Notes under the pieces: generated by a model
Databases searched by the model: none
Seen by the model: only the letters and a program-made list of their open reading frames with translations
What the model was told of the DNA's origin: nothing
Position numbers and translations under genes: made by a program
Part shown: positions 48,614-56,833 of the stretch, in pieces
How positions within the stretch are numbered: the stretch's first letter is position 1
How the letters are laid out: each line of letters opens with the position of its first letter
Origin: Acaudatibacter sp963835495
GTDB taxonomy: Bacteria; Pseudomonadota; Alphaproteobacteria; Caulobacterales; Caulobacteraceae
Direction: 5' to 3'
Length of the DNA stretch: 64,000 bases
Assembly: GCA_963835495.1 (NCBI GenBank)
Contig: CAWIFQ010000003.1
Coordinates: 868,001-932,000 of the forward strand

Positions 48614-48811
48614 ATGAAAACCCTTGTCGCCTCGATCGTCGCCCTGGCCCTGCTCGGCGCGGGCGCCGCTAATGCCGGGGGCGTCGGCATCGGCGCCCAT
48701 GTCGGATCCGTTCACCTTGGCGTCGGGGTCCACGGCGGCTCGCACCATCGCCATTGCGTCTCCTGGCGCGGCCACGGACACCATCGACATTGCCGCCGCT
48801 GGGGCCACTGA
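48614..48811 (+). CDS. Small secreted His/Cys protein
   Basis: 65 residues: signal peptide MKTLVASIVALALLGAGAANA, a Gly/Val/His stretch, then HHRHCVSWRGHGHHRHCRRWGH with two HHRHC units. The same unit is repeated in the protein at 1435-2055. TTG at 48602 could add four residues. Metal binding is plausible but unproven. Confidence 0.65.
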   Translation: MKTLVASIVALALLGAGAANAGGVGIGAHVGSVHLGVGVHGGSHHRHCVSWRGHGHHRHCRRWGH

Positions 48812-48937
48812 CGCGCGTCGAAAGCGGGCGTCCCATACGTTTGCCTCGGTCGCCGAACGTTTGAGCGCGGTTGCGATCGTCGGCAGGCGGCGGCGGTGCG
48901 GCGAAGTTGCGCCGCATCGCCGCCATCCGCGCCGGGC

Positions 48938-50026
48938 TCACCCCAGGTTCAGCAGATACAAGAGCGCCAGCGACAGCAGGCCCAGCACCCCGAGGGACAG
49001 GGTGACGACGGCCGTGACGCGCGGTCCGGCGCTCGCGAGGGCCTTGACGTCGACCCCAAGCCCGAGCGCCGCCATGGACACCACCGTCAGGACCGTCGCG
49101 GTGGTGGTGGCTGGGGCGACCGCCGCCGCCGGCGTCCATCCGAGCGAGCGCGCGCCGACCAGCGCCAGGAATCCGAGGATGAACCAGGGGACAAGCTGAT
49201 GCGCGCCTGGCCGCCCAGGGCGGGGCCGCTCGCCGGCCGTGACAGCGGGGGCGGGTTCGTCGGTCTCGTCGCGCGCCGCAAGCGTCATCATCGAGAGGCC
49301 GCCGACCACGGGACCTAGCATCAGGACGCGGACGAGCTTCACGACCGTGCCGATCTGCAACGAAAGACCGCTGACCGGCGCCGTCGCGGCCAGCACCTGC
49401 GGTACGGCGTAGACGGTGAGGCCCGCGAACACCCCGAACGCCCTGTGGCTCAGGTGCAGGAGGCTCGCGACGATCGGCAGCAGGATCACCACGGCGACGC
49501 CGAGGATCGCCGTGAACGAAATCGAGGCGGCGACATCGTCGCCGTCCGCGCCGATCACGGGCGCCACGGCCGCGATGGCCGAATTGCCGCAGATGGCGTT
49601 CCCGCAGGCGATCAGGATCGACATCCGCGCGGGAAGCTTGAACAGCCGCCCGATGCCGTAGCTGACCGCGATCGCCGCCGCGACGATCCCGGCGATGCCA
49701 ACCAGCAGCATCGCGCCCGCGCCGGCGATGGTCCGGAAATCGACGGTGATCCCCAGCAGAACGACGGCGACCTCCAGCACCGTCTTGGCGCTGAACGCGA
49801 TGCCGTCTCGCCAGAGCGCGCCCGGCGTCCAGGCGGCGCGCAAGGCCGCGCCAACGAGGATGGCGAGGACCAGCGCCTCGACCCAGGCGCGACCGATCAG
49901 CTCAGCTTCCAAGCCCTGGAGCAGCCAGGCCGCCGCAGTGATCGCCACGCAAAGCAGCAGCCCGGGCGCAAGCGTCGCCGAGGCCCTTCTGACCGCATCG
50001 ACCCAGTGGTGAAGCTTGCCTGTCAT
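48938..50026 (-). CDS. YeiH family putative sulfate exporter
   Basis: 362 residues from ATG 50026, about ten membrane helices. Family marks: KTVLEVAVVLLGITVDFRTI, ARMSILIACGNAICGNSAIAAVAPVIGA, AVPQVLAATAPVS and the C-terminal GLGVDVKALASAGPR. An upstream TTG at 50059 would place the start inside the operator-like repeat and is less likely. It is divergent from a LysR gene, as yeiH/yeiE are in E. coli. Confidence 0.88.
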   Translation of the reverse strand: MTGKLHHWVDAVRRASATLAPGLLLCVAITAAAWLLQGLEAELIGRAWVEALVLAILVGAALRAAWTPGALWRDGIAFSAKTVLEVAVVLLGITVDFRTIAGAGAMLLVGIAGIVAAAIAVSYGIGRLFKLPARMSILIACGNAICGNSAIAAVAPVIGADGDDVAASISFTAILGVAVVILLPIVASLLHLSHRAFGVFAGLTVYAVPQVLAATAPVSGLSLQIGTVVKLVRVLMLGPVVGGLSMMTLAARDETDEPAPAVTAGERPRPGRPGAHQLVPWFILGFLALVGARSLGWTPAAAVAPATTTATVLTVVSMAALGLGVDVKALASAGPRVTAVVTLSLGVLGLLSLALLYLLNLG

Positions 50027-50054
50027 AGCCGGCAGTTTGGCCCGCGCCAGATCA

Positions 50055-50108
50055 AGCAATCAAACGAATAGTAATAGTCAGATTGATCGATAAATGCGAT
50101 TGATTGCT
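50055..50108. promoter_or_regulatory. LysR-type operator region
   Basis: AGCAATCAAACG (50055-50066) and CGATTGATTGCT (50097-50108) are inverted copies differing at one of 12 bases, in an AT-rich gap with further TTGATCGAT. It lies between the divergent YeiH and LysR starts. Confidence 0.6.
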
Positions 50109-50109
50109 C

Positions 50110-51015
50110 ATGACGCTCGAGCAGCTCCGCATCTTCGTCTTCGTCGCCGAACGCCTGCACATGACCCGCGCCGCGGAAGCGCTGGGTCTGACGCAATCCG
50201 CCGCGAGCGCGTCAGTCGCGGCGTTGGAGGCGCGCTATGGCGTGCGCCTTTTCGACCGTGTCGGGCGCGGCTTAGCGCTCACCGAGGCCGGGCGCGTGTT
50301 CGTGCCGGAGGCGCGGGCCGTGCTCCTTCGCGCCAGGGCGGCCGAACAGTCGTTGATCGACCTGTCGGGCCTCCGGCGCGGCGAGTTGGAACTGGCGGCC
50401 AGCCTGACGATCTCGAGCTACTGGCTCCCCAAGTACATCGCACGGTTCGCCGAGGCCTATCCGGGGATCGTACTGAAGGTCAGCGCAGCCAACACGACCG
50501 AGGTCGCGCGGGCGGTGGCGGCGGGCAGCGCCGAGTTGGGGTTTGTCGAAGGCGCCGTGGACGACTGGACGCTGCTTCGCCAACCGATCGGCGGCGACCG
50601 GGTCTCGCTCTACGCGGCGCCTTCCCATCCGCTGTCGAGCGGCGCGGTCGGTCAGGCCGAATTGGCGGCCGCGCGATGGGTCCTGCGCGAGCCAGGGTCG
50701 GGGACCCGGGCTCACTTCGAGCAGACGATCGCCAGGCAGGGTGTCAGCGCGGCGGATTTGCGAGTCGCGCTCGAGCTGCCCTCGAACGAGGCGGTGCTGT
50801 CCGCCGCCGCCGACGGGGATCTTATCGCGGCGGTGTCCGAACTGGCCGCCGAGCCGTTCGTCGTCGCGGGTCGCCTCGCGCGATTGCCGCTAGATCTGGA
50901 CGAACGTCCTTTCGAGCTGCTGAGGCACAAGGAGCGTCGCCTCAGCGCGGCCGGCAAGGCGTTCGTCGCCCTCCTGCCGCCGCTTCCAGAGGGCCGGATG
51001 ACCGCAGTGTCATGA
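50110..51015 (+). CDS. LysR family transcription regulator
   Basis: 301 residues from ATG 50110: winged helix MTLEQLRIFVFVAERLHMTRAAEALGLTQSAASASVAALEARYG, then an effector domain beginning LELAASLTISSYWLPKYIARF. Probably senses a sulfur- or cysteine-related signal to control the divergent YeiH exporter, by analogy with YeiE/CysB-like regulators. Confidence 0.92.
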   Translation: MTLEQLRIFVFVAERLHMTRAAEALGLTQSAASASVAALEARYGVRLFDRVGRGLALTEAGRVFVPEARAVLLRARAAEQSLIDLSGLRRGELELAASLTISSYWLPKYIARFAEAYPGIVLKVSAANTTEVARAVAAGSAELGFVEGAVDDWTLLRQPIGGDRVSLYAAPSHPLSSGAVGQAELAAARWVLREPGSGTRAHFEQTIARQGVSAADLRVALELPSNEAVLSAAADGDLIAAVSELAAEPFVVAGRLARLPLDLDERPFELLRHKERRLSAAGKAFVALLPPLPEGRMTAVS

Positions 51016-51106
51016 AGGCGAATTCACTCGGGTAACGGGTCGAACCGACTAGGATGAACCCACGCCAATCCCTTCCGTCAACAGTCCCCCCAGATGGCGG
51101 AAGGAG

Positions 51107-51147
51107 GCCCGCTCTGAAAAGATGGTCCCTCAATTTTCAGGGCGGGC
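51107..51147. terminator. Bidirectional hairpin between LysR and bpt
   Basis: GCCCGCTCTGAAAA (51107-51120) pairs with TTTTCAGGGCGGGC (51134-51147) at 13 of 14 positions. The A/T ends of the stem give T-runs in both directions, and TCTTT follows on the plus strand. It lies in the 189-base gap between convergent genes. Confidence 0.65.
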
Positions 51148-51204
51148 TCTTTGGTCGCCTGCGGCTGCTTCCCGGACGGGCTGCGCCGATCGCAAAGGCT
51201 GGCG

Positions 51205-51942
51205 CTATTCGTCGAGCCTGGTCCAGCCGCTGGGTCTGAGCAGTTCGAGCGGGCGGAACTTGGCCTTGTAGTCCATCTTGTGGCTGCCCTCGACCCAGTA
51301 GCCCAGATAGACGAACGGCAGACCCAGGCGGGCGGCGCTGCGAATGTGATCGAGGATCGCGAACGAGCCGAGGCTGCGGCGCGGCTGGTTCGGATCGTAG
51401 AAGCTGTAGACCAGCGATAGGCCGTCGCCGAGCCGGTCAACCAGCGCGCAGGCGATCAGGTCCCCCGGGCCGTTATCGGTCGACGGGGCGCGGTACTCCA
51501 CCAGATGGGTGCGCACCGCGGTGTCCTCGACCATGGCGACGAAGTCCGGCCAGCCCATGTCGGCCATGCCGCCGCCCGGGTGGCGGGCGGTGAGGTAGCG
51601 GCGAAGCAGCTCGAACTGCTCCAGCGTCGCCTCGGCCTCGACGACGTGCCGCCTCAGGCCGTCGTTGCGCGACAGCACCCGCCGCTCGGACTTGGAGAAG
51701 GCGTAGTCGGCGACCGGGATCCGCGCCGAGACGCAGGCCGAGCATTGCTCGCAGGCCGGGCGGTAGGCGATGTTCTGCGAACGCCGAAAGCCGCCCTGGG
51801 TCAGGCTGTCGTTGACGCTCGCCCCGTCCAGCAGCGGCAGGTGGGCGAACACCTTCCGCTCCTCGCGCCCGGGCAGATAGGGGCAGGGCGACGGCGCGGT
51901 CAGAAAGAAGCGCAGCTGGCGGGTCGGAAAGTGCTGTGTCAC
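51205..51942 (-). CDS. bpt: Aminoacyl-tRNA-protein transferase (Bpt/Ate)
   Basis: About 245 residues. Adds Leu (Bpt) or Arg to N-terminal acidic residues, creating N-degrons for ClpS/ClpAP. Motifs: TRQLRFFLTAPSPCPYLPGREERKVF, YRPACEQCSACVSARIPV, LVYSFYDPNQPRRSLGSFAILDHI and YLGYWVEGSHKMDYKAKFRPLE. GTG 51942 gives the conserved start (VTQHFPTRQ); TTG 51993 is an alternative. The enzyme assignment is firm; Bpt rather than Ate is by bacterial context. Confidence 0.92.
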   Translation of the reverse strand: MTQHFPTRQLRFFLTAPSPCPYLPGREERKVFAHLPLLDGASVNDSLTQGGFRRSQNIAYRPACEQCSACVSARIPVADYAFSKSERRVLSRNDGLRRHVVEAEATLEQFELLRRYLTARHPGGGMADMGWPDFVAMVEDTAVRTHLVEYRAPSTDNGPGDLIACALVDRLGDGLSLVYSFYDPNQPRRSLGSFAILDHIRSAARLGLPFVYLGYWVEGSHKMDYKAKFRPLELLRPSGWTRLDE

Positions 51943-52049
51943 GGAACGCGGAGAGCCCTCCAAATCAGCGTCAGGATGCAGATTAGGGGCCAATCCGCGC
52001 CCTGAGGCAAGCGGCGAGCACGACCCCCGGGCGAAGGGGGACGGCGTGG

Positions 52050-52937
52050 CTAGAGCCCCGGGTTTGGCGGCAGCACAGGCGCCTCTCGCAGCAGCACGAT
52101 GGTGATGCGGCGATTGCCCGGCAGCAGCGGGTCGTCAGGATAGAGCGGGTCGGAGGCGGCCTTGCCGGCCACCTGGTAGATGCGGTCGGCGTCGACGCCG
52201 GCGGCCTGCAGAATCTGGCGCGAAACGTCGGCGCGCGAGGAAGAAAGCGCCCAGTCGGACGACGGCTTGGCGCCGCCGGCGTCGGCGCTGGTGTGGCCGG
52301 CGATGGTGATGCGGTTGGGCAGCTTGTTGACCACCTTGGCCACCGCCTGCAGCAGCACCTTGGCGCGGTCGTTGGGCGCGGACGAGCCCTCCTTGAACAT
52401 CGAGCGGCCCTCCTGGTCGACCAGCTGCACGCGCAAGCCTTCCGGGGTCTGGTCGACGATGATCTGCTTGGAGAGCTCGGTCAGCTCGGGCATGTCCTGC
52501 ATCGCCTGCTTCAGCGACTGCGCGGCGCTGGTCAGGGCGGCGTCATCAGCCTTGTCCTGCGTCCCGGCCGAGGCGTTCTGGCTCTGATTCTGGCTCTGTC
52601 CGGTGTCGGTGACGTTCGGCGGCGCTTCCGGGGCCAGGGCCTGGATCACGTCCTTCGAGCCCGAGCTCTTCGACCCGGAGCTGGCGAGCGAGGCGCCGCC
52701 TAGGATGCCGCCCGATCCGCTGGTGGTCTCCGAGACCGACGCAGGGGCGAAATAGTCGGCGATGCCGCGCTTCTGCTCGGGGCTGGTGGTGTTGATCAGC
52801 CACATCAGGAGGAAGAAGGCCATCATCGCGGTCACGAAGTCGGCGTAGGCGACCTTCCAGGCGCCGCCATGGTGGCCGGCGTGGCCGCCCTTCTTGACCT
52901 TCTTGATGATGATGGTTGGGGCTTCGCCGACAGCCAT
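52050..52937 (-). CDS. motB: Flagellar motor stator protein MotB
   Basis: 295 residues. N-terminal GGAWKVAYADFVTAMMAFFLLMWLI with proton-binding Asp33, a Ser/Gln-rich linker and an OmpA-like peptidoglycan domain (ITIAGHTSADAG...SSSRADVSRQILQAAGVDADRIYQVAG). Works with MotA, which is not in this window. Confidence 0.95.
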   Translation of the reverse strand: MAVGEAPTIIIKKVKKGGHAGHHGGAWKVAYADFVTAMMAFFLLMWLINTTSPEQKRGIADYFAPASVSETTSGSGGILGGASLASSGSKSSGSKDVIQALAPEAPPNVTDTGQSQNQSQNASAGTQDKADDAALTSAAQSLKQAMQDMPELTELSKQIIVDQTPEGLRVQLVDQEGRSMFKEGSSAPNDRAKVLLQAVAKVVNKLPNRITIAGHTSADAGGAKPSSDWALSSSRADVSRQILQAAGVDADRIYQVAGKAASDPLYPDDPLLPGNRRITIVLLREAPVLPPNPGL

Positions 52938-53026
52938 GACGCGTGAAATGCCTTAAGGACTATGGTTAGCGGTTGGTCCGGCCCAGGTTGGCCCGACGGT
53001 GTTAAGATGCGGTTGCGGGAGTAACG

Positions 53027-53884
53027 ATGAGGACAGCTTTCATCGGTCTGGGTGTCATGGGTTATCCGATGGCCGGCCACCTGGCGCGGGCGGGCCACAC
53101 GGTCGCGGTGTTCAACCGCACGCCGGCCAAGGCCGAGCGGTGGGCGGCCGAGTTCGGCGGCCGCGCCTGCGCGACGATCGCCGAGGCGGCGGGGGGCGCC
53201 GAGCTGGTCGCGCTGTGCGTCGGCAACGACGACGATGTGCGGCAGGTGGTCGGCGAGGCGCTGCCTGCGCTGGCGGCCGGCGCGATCATCGTCGACCACA
53301 CCACCGCCTCGGCCCGGCTGGCGCGGGAGATGGCCGAGGCCGCCGTGGCGCGCCGCTGCGCCTTCCTCGACGCGCCGGTGTCGGGCGGCCAGGCGGGGGC
53401 CGAGAACGGCCAGCTGGCGATCATGGTCGGCGGCGACACGGCGGCGGTCGAGCGCGCCCGGCCGGTGATCGGCGCCTACGCCAAGGCGGTGCAGCACATG
53501 GGCGGTCCCGGAACGGGCCAGCTGACCAAGATGGTCAACCAGATCTGCATCGCTGGGGTGGTGCAGGGCCTGGCCGAGGCGATGCACTTCGCCAAGCGGG
53601 CCGAGCTGGACACCGGCCTGGTCTACGAGGCGATCTCCAAGGGCGCGGCGCAGTCGTGGCAGATGGACAACCGCTGGAAGACCATGGCCGAGGGCAAGTT
53701 CGACTTCGGCTTCGCGGTCGACTGGATGCGCAAGGACCTCGGCCTGGTGCTGGACGCGGCGCGCGCCAACGGGGCGCGGCTGGAGGTCACGGCCCTGGTC
53801 GACCAGTTCTACGCCGAGGTGCAGGCCATGGGCGGCCGGCGCTGGGACACCTCGAGCCTCGCCGCCCGGCTGGAGCGGCCATGA
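53027..53884 (+). CDS. NAD(P)-dependent beta-hydroxyacid dehydrogenase family protein
   Basis: 285 residues: Rossmann FIGLGVMGYPMAGHLARAGH, AFLDAPVSGGQAGAENG, and the catalytic-Lys segment GTGQLTKMVNQ. Close to 3-hydroxyisobutyrate, tartronate semialdehyde or glyoxylate/succinic semialdehyde reductases; the Arg in FNRTPAK suggests NADPH use. It overlaps the SH3 gene by four bases. Confidence 0.88.
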   Translation: MRTAFIGLGVMGYPMAGHLARAGHTVAVFNRTPAKAERWAAEFGGRACATIAEAAGGAELVALCVGNDDDVRQVVGEALPALAAGAIIVDHTTASARLAREMAEAAVARRCAFLDAPVSGGQAGAENGQLAIMVGGDTAAVERARPVIGAYAKAVQHMGGPGTGQLTKMVNQICIAGVVQGLAEAMHFAKRAELDTGLVYEAISKGAAQSWQMDNRWKTMAEGKFDFGFAVDWMRKDLGLVLDAARANGARLEVTALVDQFYAEVQAMGGRRWDTSSLAARLERP

Positions 53885-54402
53885 ACCGGGTTCTCGCCGT
53901 TCTGACCCTCGCCGGCGCGCTGCAAGGCGCGGTCGCCAGCGCCCAGACTGTCGCCTGCGACATCAAGCTGAACGTCACCGACCAGGACCCGGCCGGGCTC
54001 AACGTCCGCGCAACCCCGGGCGGCGCGATCGTCACCGCGCTGAAGGCCAAGGGCCGCTGGGTGCAGGTTCACGTCACCGGGCAGAGCGGCGAATGGGCGC
54101 GAATCGACGACGCCCGCGAGATCCGCGACGAAACCGGTCAGCCGGAAAAGCTCCTGTTCAAGGGCGCCGGCTGGGTGGCTTTTTCGAAGCTTGGCGTGGA
54201 GGACTTCGACAGTCGCGCCCGTCTCTTCGCCGCGCCAAACGAAAAAGCGAAGGTGGTGCTGAGCCTGGAAGGCTCTGGCGACGCGACCGCGCCGGCCGAA
54301 TCGATCCTTGGCTGCGACGGCGACTGGCTACGGTTGCGGGTGATGGGCGTGGTCGGATGGACCAACGCGTGGTGCACCAACCAGCTCACCACCTGCGTGT
54401 GA
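53881..54402 (+). CDS. Exported SH3-like domain protein
   Basis: 173 residues: signal peptide (MNRVLAVLTLAGALQGAVASAQ), then a bacterial SH3 fold DPAGLNVRATPGGAIVTALKAKGRWVQVHV...GEWARID and a second region ending RLRVMGVVGWTNAWCTNQLTTC. Four Cys in the mature part. Bacterial SH3 domains often bind peptidoglycan or metals. The start overlaps the upstream stop. Confidence 0.82.
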   Translation: MNRVLAVLTLAGALQGAVASAQTVACDIKLNVTDQDPAGLNVRATPGGAIVTALKAKGRWVQVHVTGQSGEWARIDDAREIRDETGQPEKLLFKGAGWVAFSKLGVEDFDSRARLFAAPNEKAKVVLSLEGSGDATAPAESILGCDGDWLRLRVMGVVGWTNAWCTNQLTTCV

Positions 54403-54411
54403 GGCGGCCGG

Positions 54412-55203
54412 GTGTTCCTGAACGCGATCACCCGCAAGGCCGATCCTGACCCCGACACATTTCCCTGGTCCGTGCCGGTGTTCCGCTGGCTGGAGCGGCT
54501 CGAGTTCAGCGCGCCGGTGACCTTCCTGGTCGGCGAGAACGGCTCGGGCAAGTCGACGCTGCTGGAGGGGCTGGCGGCCGGCATGGAGGCGGTGGTCGCC
54601 GGCGGCGCCGACATCGAGCGCGACGAGAGCCTGGCCGCCGCGCGCCGCTTCGCCGCCGGCTATCGCTTCTCGCGCCAGCAGCGGCCGCGCGCCAAGCTGT
54701 TCGTCCGCGCCGAGGACCTGTTCGGCTTCGTGCGCCGCGTCAGCCGCGACATGAAGGACCTCTCCGAGCTGGAGGAGCACTACCGCACCACCATCAAGGG
54801 CGACTATGGCCGCCAGCTGGCGATAGGGGCGGTGCGCGGCCAGCGCGGCGCGCTCGCCGGCAAATACGGCGAGGATCCAGACGCCCGCTCGCACGGCGAG
54901 ACCTTCCTCAACCTGCTGGAACAGCGGCTGGTGGGGGAGGGGCTCTACTTCCTCGACGAGCCCGAGGCGCCGCTCTCGCCGCTGCGCCAGCTGACGCTGA
55001 TCTCGCTGTTGAAGCAGGTGGTCGCCGACGGCAGCCAACTGGTGATCTCCACCCACTCGCCGATCCTGATGGCTTTCCCCGGCGCGCAGATCCTGCTGTT
55101 CGACGGCGACCAGCTGACCCCGACCCCCTACGACGAGCTCGATCACGTCCGGCTGACGCGGGCCTTCCTGAACGACCCCGAGAGCTACCTACGGCGGCTT
55201 TGA
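54412..55203 (+). CDS. AAA family ATPase (ABC/RecF-like, single polypeptide)
   Basis: 263 residues from GTG 54412: Walker A VGENGSGKSTLLEG, signature ARSHGETFLNL, Walker B LYFLDEPEAPLSP, and H-loop ISTHSPILMAFPG. No TOPRIM nuclease domain is present. Related stand-alone ATPases are common in proteobacteria and some act in defence or DNA repair. No partner nuclease is adjacent, so its role is open. Confidence 0.85.
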   Translation: MFLNAITRKADPDPDTFPWSVPVFRWLERLEFSAPVTFLVGENGSGKSTLLEGLAAGMEAVVAGGADIERDESLAAARRFAAGYRFSRQQRPRAKLFVRAEDLFGFVRRVSRDMKDLSELEEHYRTTIKGDYGRQLAIGAVRGQRGALAGKYGEDPDARSHGETFLNLLEQRLVGEGLYFLDEPEAPLSPLRQLTLISLLKQVVADGSQLVISTHSPILMAFPGAQILLFDGDQLTPTPYDELDHVRLTRAFLNDPESYLRRL

Positions 55204-55427
55204 TGGAGGCGCGCCCGGCCGTCGGGCCCAGGGTGGACCGCATTGACAGGCGCCGAAGCTGGAGCGCAGTCTTCGCCAAGGCTGATACGGCCGGCCGCTT
55301 GCGGCCCTTCGGGGCTACGGTGAACGTATCCAAGCAACTTCGATCCTTTGCTCACAGAGCGAACGGGTCAGCAACGCAAGCCCCTGACGCGCATCGGTTC
55401 GCTCGCAAGGCAAAGGATGGGTTCTCC

Positions 55428-55856
55428 ATGCGCGACTTCCGTGACGCCAAAACCATGGCGCGCACGCTCCGCGAGGCGCTTGCCGCCAAGGGCGTGAAGG
55501 TCAGCAACAGTGAAGCGCTTGAACTGGTGGCCAGGATGCTGGGGCAGCGGGACTGGAACACGCTCGCCGCCGCCATCGACGCAGCGCGACTCCGCGACGC
55601 GGCCTGGACGCGCCTCGAGGGCGTCTACGCCCGGAACGAGCCGGTAATGGGCTCGATCGTCGGGCGCGTGAGGGGCGGCTTCACGGTCGACCTCGGCGGC
55701 GCCTCGGCCTTCCTGCCGGGCACGCAGGTCGACATCCGGCCGTTCCACGTCGCCGGCGCGCCGCCGGGCGAGCAGCCGTTCGCCATCCTCAAAATGGACC
55801 GTCCGCGAGGCGCCATCGTGGTCTCGCGCCGGGCCATCCTGGAACGGTCCGCCTAG
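55428..55856 (+). CDS. Glyoxalase-associated N-terminal domain fused to an S1 domain
   Basis: 142 residues from ATG 55428. Residues 1-50 (MRDFRDAKTMARTLREALAA, VSNSEALELVARMLGQRDWNTLAA) match the domain that opens many glyoxalase-superfamily proteins. Residues 70-142 are an S1 fold almost identical in pattern to one repeat of ribosomal protein bS1 (GSIVGRVRGGFTVDLGGASAFLPGTQVDIRP, FAILKMDRPRGAIVVSRRAILE). The combination suggests RNA or ribosome binding. Bases 55204-55427 before it look non-coding. Confidence 0.72.
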   Translation: MRDFRDAKTMARTLREALAAKGVKVSNSEALELVARMLGQRDWNTLAAAIDAARLRDAAWTRLEGVYARNEPVMGSIVGRVRGGFTVDLGGASAFLPGTQVDIRPFHVAGAPPGEQPFAILKMDRPRGAIVVSRRAILERSA

Positions 55857-55902
55857 CAGACGGACCCGCGCGCGCACCCCGAAGCAGCCACGGCCGTCGG
55901 CC

Positions 55903-56253
55903 CTAGGGCGAGCCGCCGCTGCTCCCGCCGTCGATCCTGGCCTCGGCAAGGCCGCCGAAATCGCCTCCCTCCGCCAGCAGCGCTTCGGCGCGGGCGAGGA
56001 ACGGTGCGATCTCGCGCCGCCAGCGCTGGGTCCCCTGCCGCCAGCACCAGTCGCCGTCTTCGCGGACCTGCAGGACCGCCTTCGGTGAGAAGCGGAAGTA
56101 CCAGGTGCTCGATCCATCCAGCGCCTTGAACAGATGGACGCCGAACTCGCTGAACTTCAGGAGCGCGATCAGGACGATCGGCAAGGTGACGAGCGGCGGA
56201 GCCGCCGGCAACACGCGCTTGCGTCGCACGACCACCTCTCGCAAGCCGACCAT
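55903..56253 (-). CDS. Hypothetical protein with one membrane segment
   Basis: 116 residues, hydrophobic segment PPLVTLPIVLIALLKF followed by a basic/aromatic domain WYFRFSPKAVLQVREDGDWCWRQGTQRWRREI. No family is recognised. It directly follows the UrcA gene on the same strand (nine bases), which gives some support for it being real. Confidence 0.4.
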   Translation of the reverse strand: MVGLREVVVRRKRVLPAAPPLVTLPIVLIALLKFSEFGVHLFKALDGSSTWYFRFSPKAVLQVREDGDWCWRQGTQRWRREIAPFLARAEALLAEGGDFGGLAEARIDGGSSGGSP

Positions 56254-56262
56254 GACCGTGGG

Positions 56263-56610
56263 TCAGCGGGCGGCGAAGCCGCCGGGAGGACCGCCGCGCG
56301 CCATCGCCGTCAGCATCGGCGAATCGACTGCGGCCACAGCCCTGGCGACTGCGGGCCGGCGGCACGCCTCGAAGCTGGCGAGTTGGTCGAGCTGGCGGAT
56401 GTCCGGCGCACCGCCACAGGCGGTGCTGGCGGCGGCGTCGATACGCTTGAGCAACACCTGGGCGCCGGCCTGCGACCCGATGTTCAGATCACTGTATTTC
56501 ACGGTGACGCTCGGGACGGTGTCCGAAATCTGCGCATGGGCGGGGATGGCGCACGACAGCGTCGCGGCTGCGGCGAGGCACAGGACGGGGGCAGCGAGGA
56601 AGCGGGTCAT
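56263..56610 (-). CDS. UrcA family exported protein
   Basis: 115 residues: signal peptide (MTRFLAAPVLCLAAAATLSCAIPAHA) and the UrcA pattern VTVKYSDLNIGSQAGAQVLLKRIDAAASTACGGAP...FEACRRPAVARAVAAV with two conserved Cys. Common in Caulobacterales and sphingomonads; the molecular role is unknown. Confidence 0.85.
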   Translation of the reverse strand: MTRFLAAPVLCLAAAATLSCAIPAHAQISDTVPSVTVKYSDLNIGSQAGAQVLLKRIDAAASTACGGAPDIRQLDQLASFEACRRPAVARAVAAVDSPMLTAMARGGPPGGFAAR

Positions 56611-56666
56611 ACTTGGTCTCCTTCACGGGCGGCCGTCGACCGCCGTGAGTGGCGGGCGAGGCTCGC

Positions 56667-56833
56667 GATGAGGTGAGGGAGCGGCCAAGTATGTCGCGTC
56701 CGATAGCACCAGCAGCCGATCTGTTGCCGATCTCAACCGATCAATGGCCGATCCCGCCCCAGGAGCGGCTTGCGGTGAGGTGATCGAGCGGCCACGTTCG
56801 GCCGGTCCGACAGCACCAGGAGCTGATCTGTTG
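56667..56833. repeat. Imperfect 60-bp direct repeat upstream of the winged-helix TPR gene
   Basis: 56667-56726 (GATGAGGTGAGGGAGCGGCC ... CGATCTGTTG) and 56774-56833 (GGTGAGGTGATCGAGCGGCC ... TGATCTGTTG) are about 75% alike, offset by 107 bases. The second copy overlaps the first 30 codons from ATG 56744, so the protein may really begin at TTG 56831. Confidence 0.6.
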
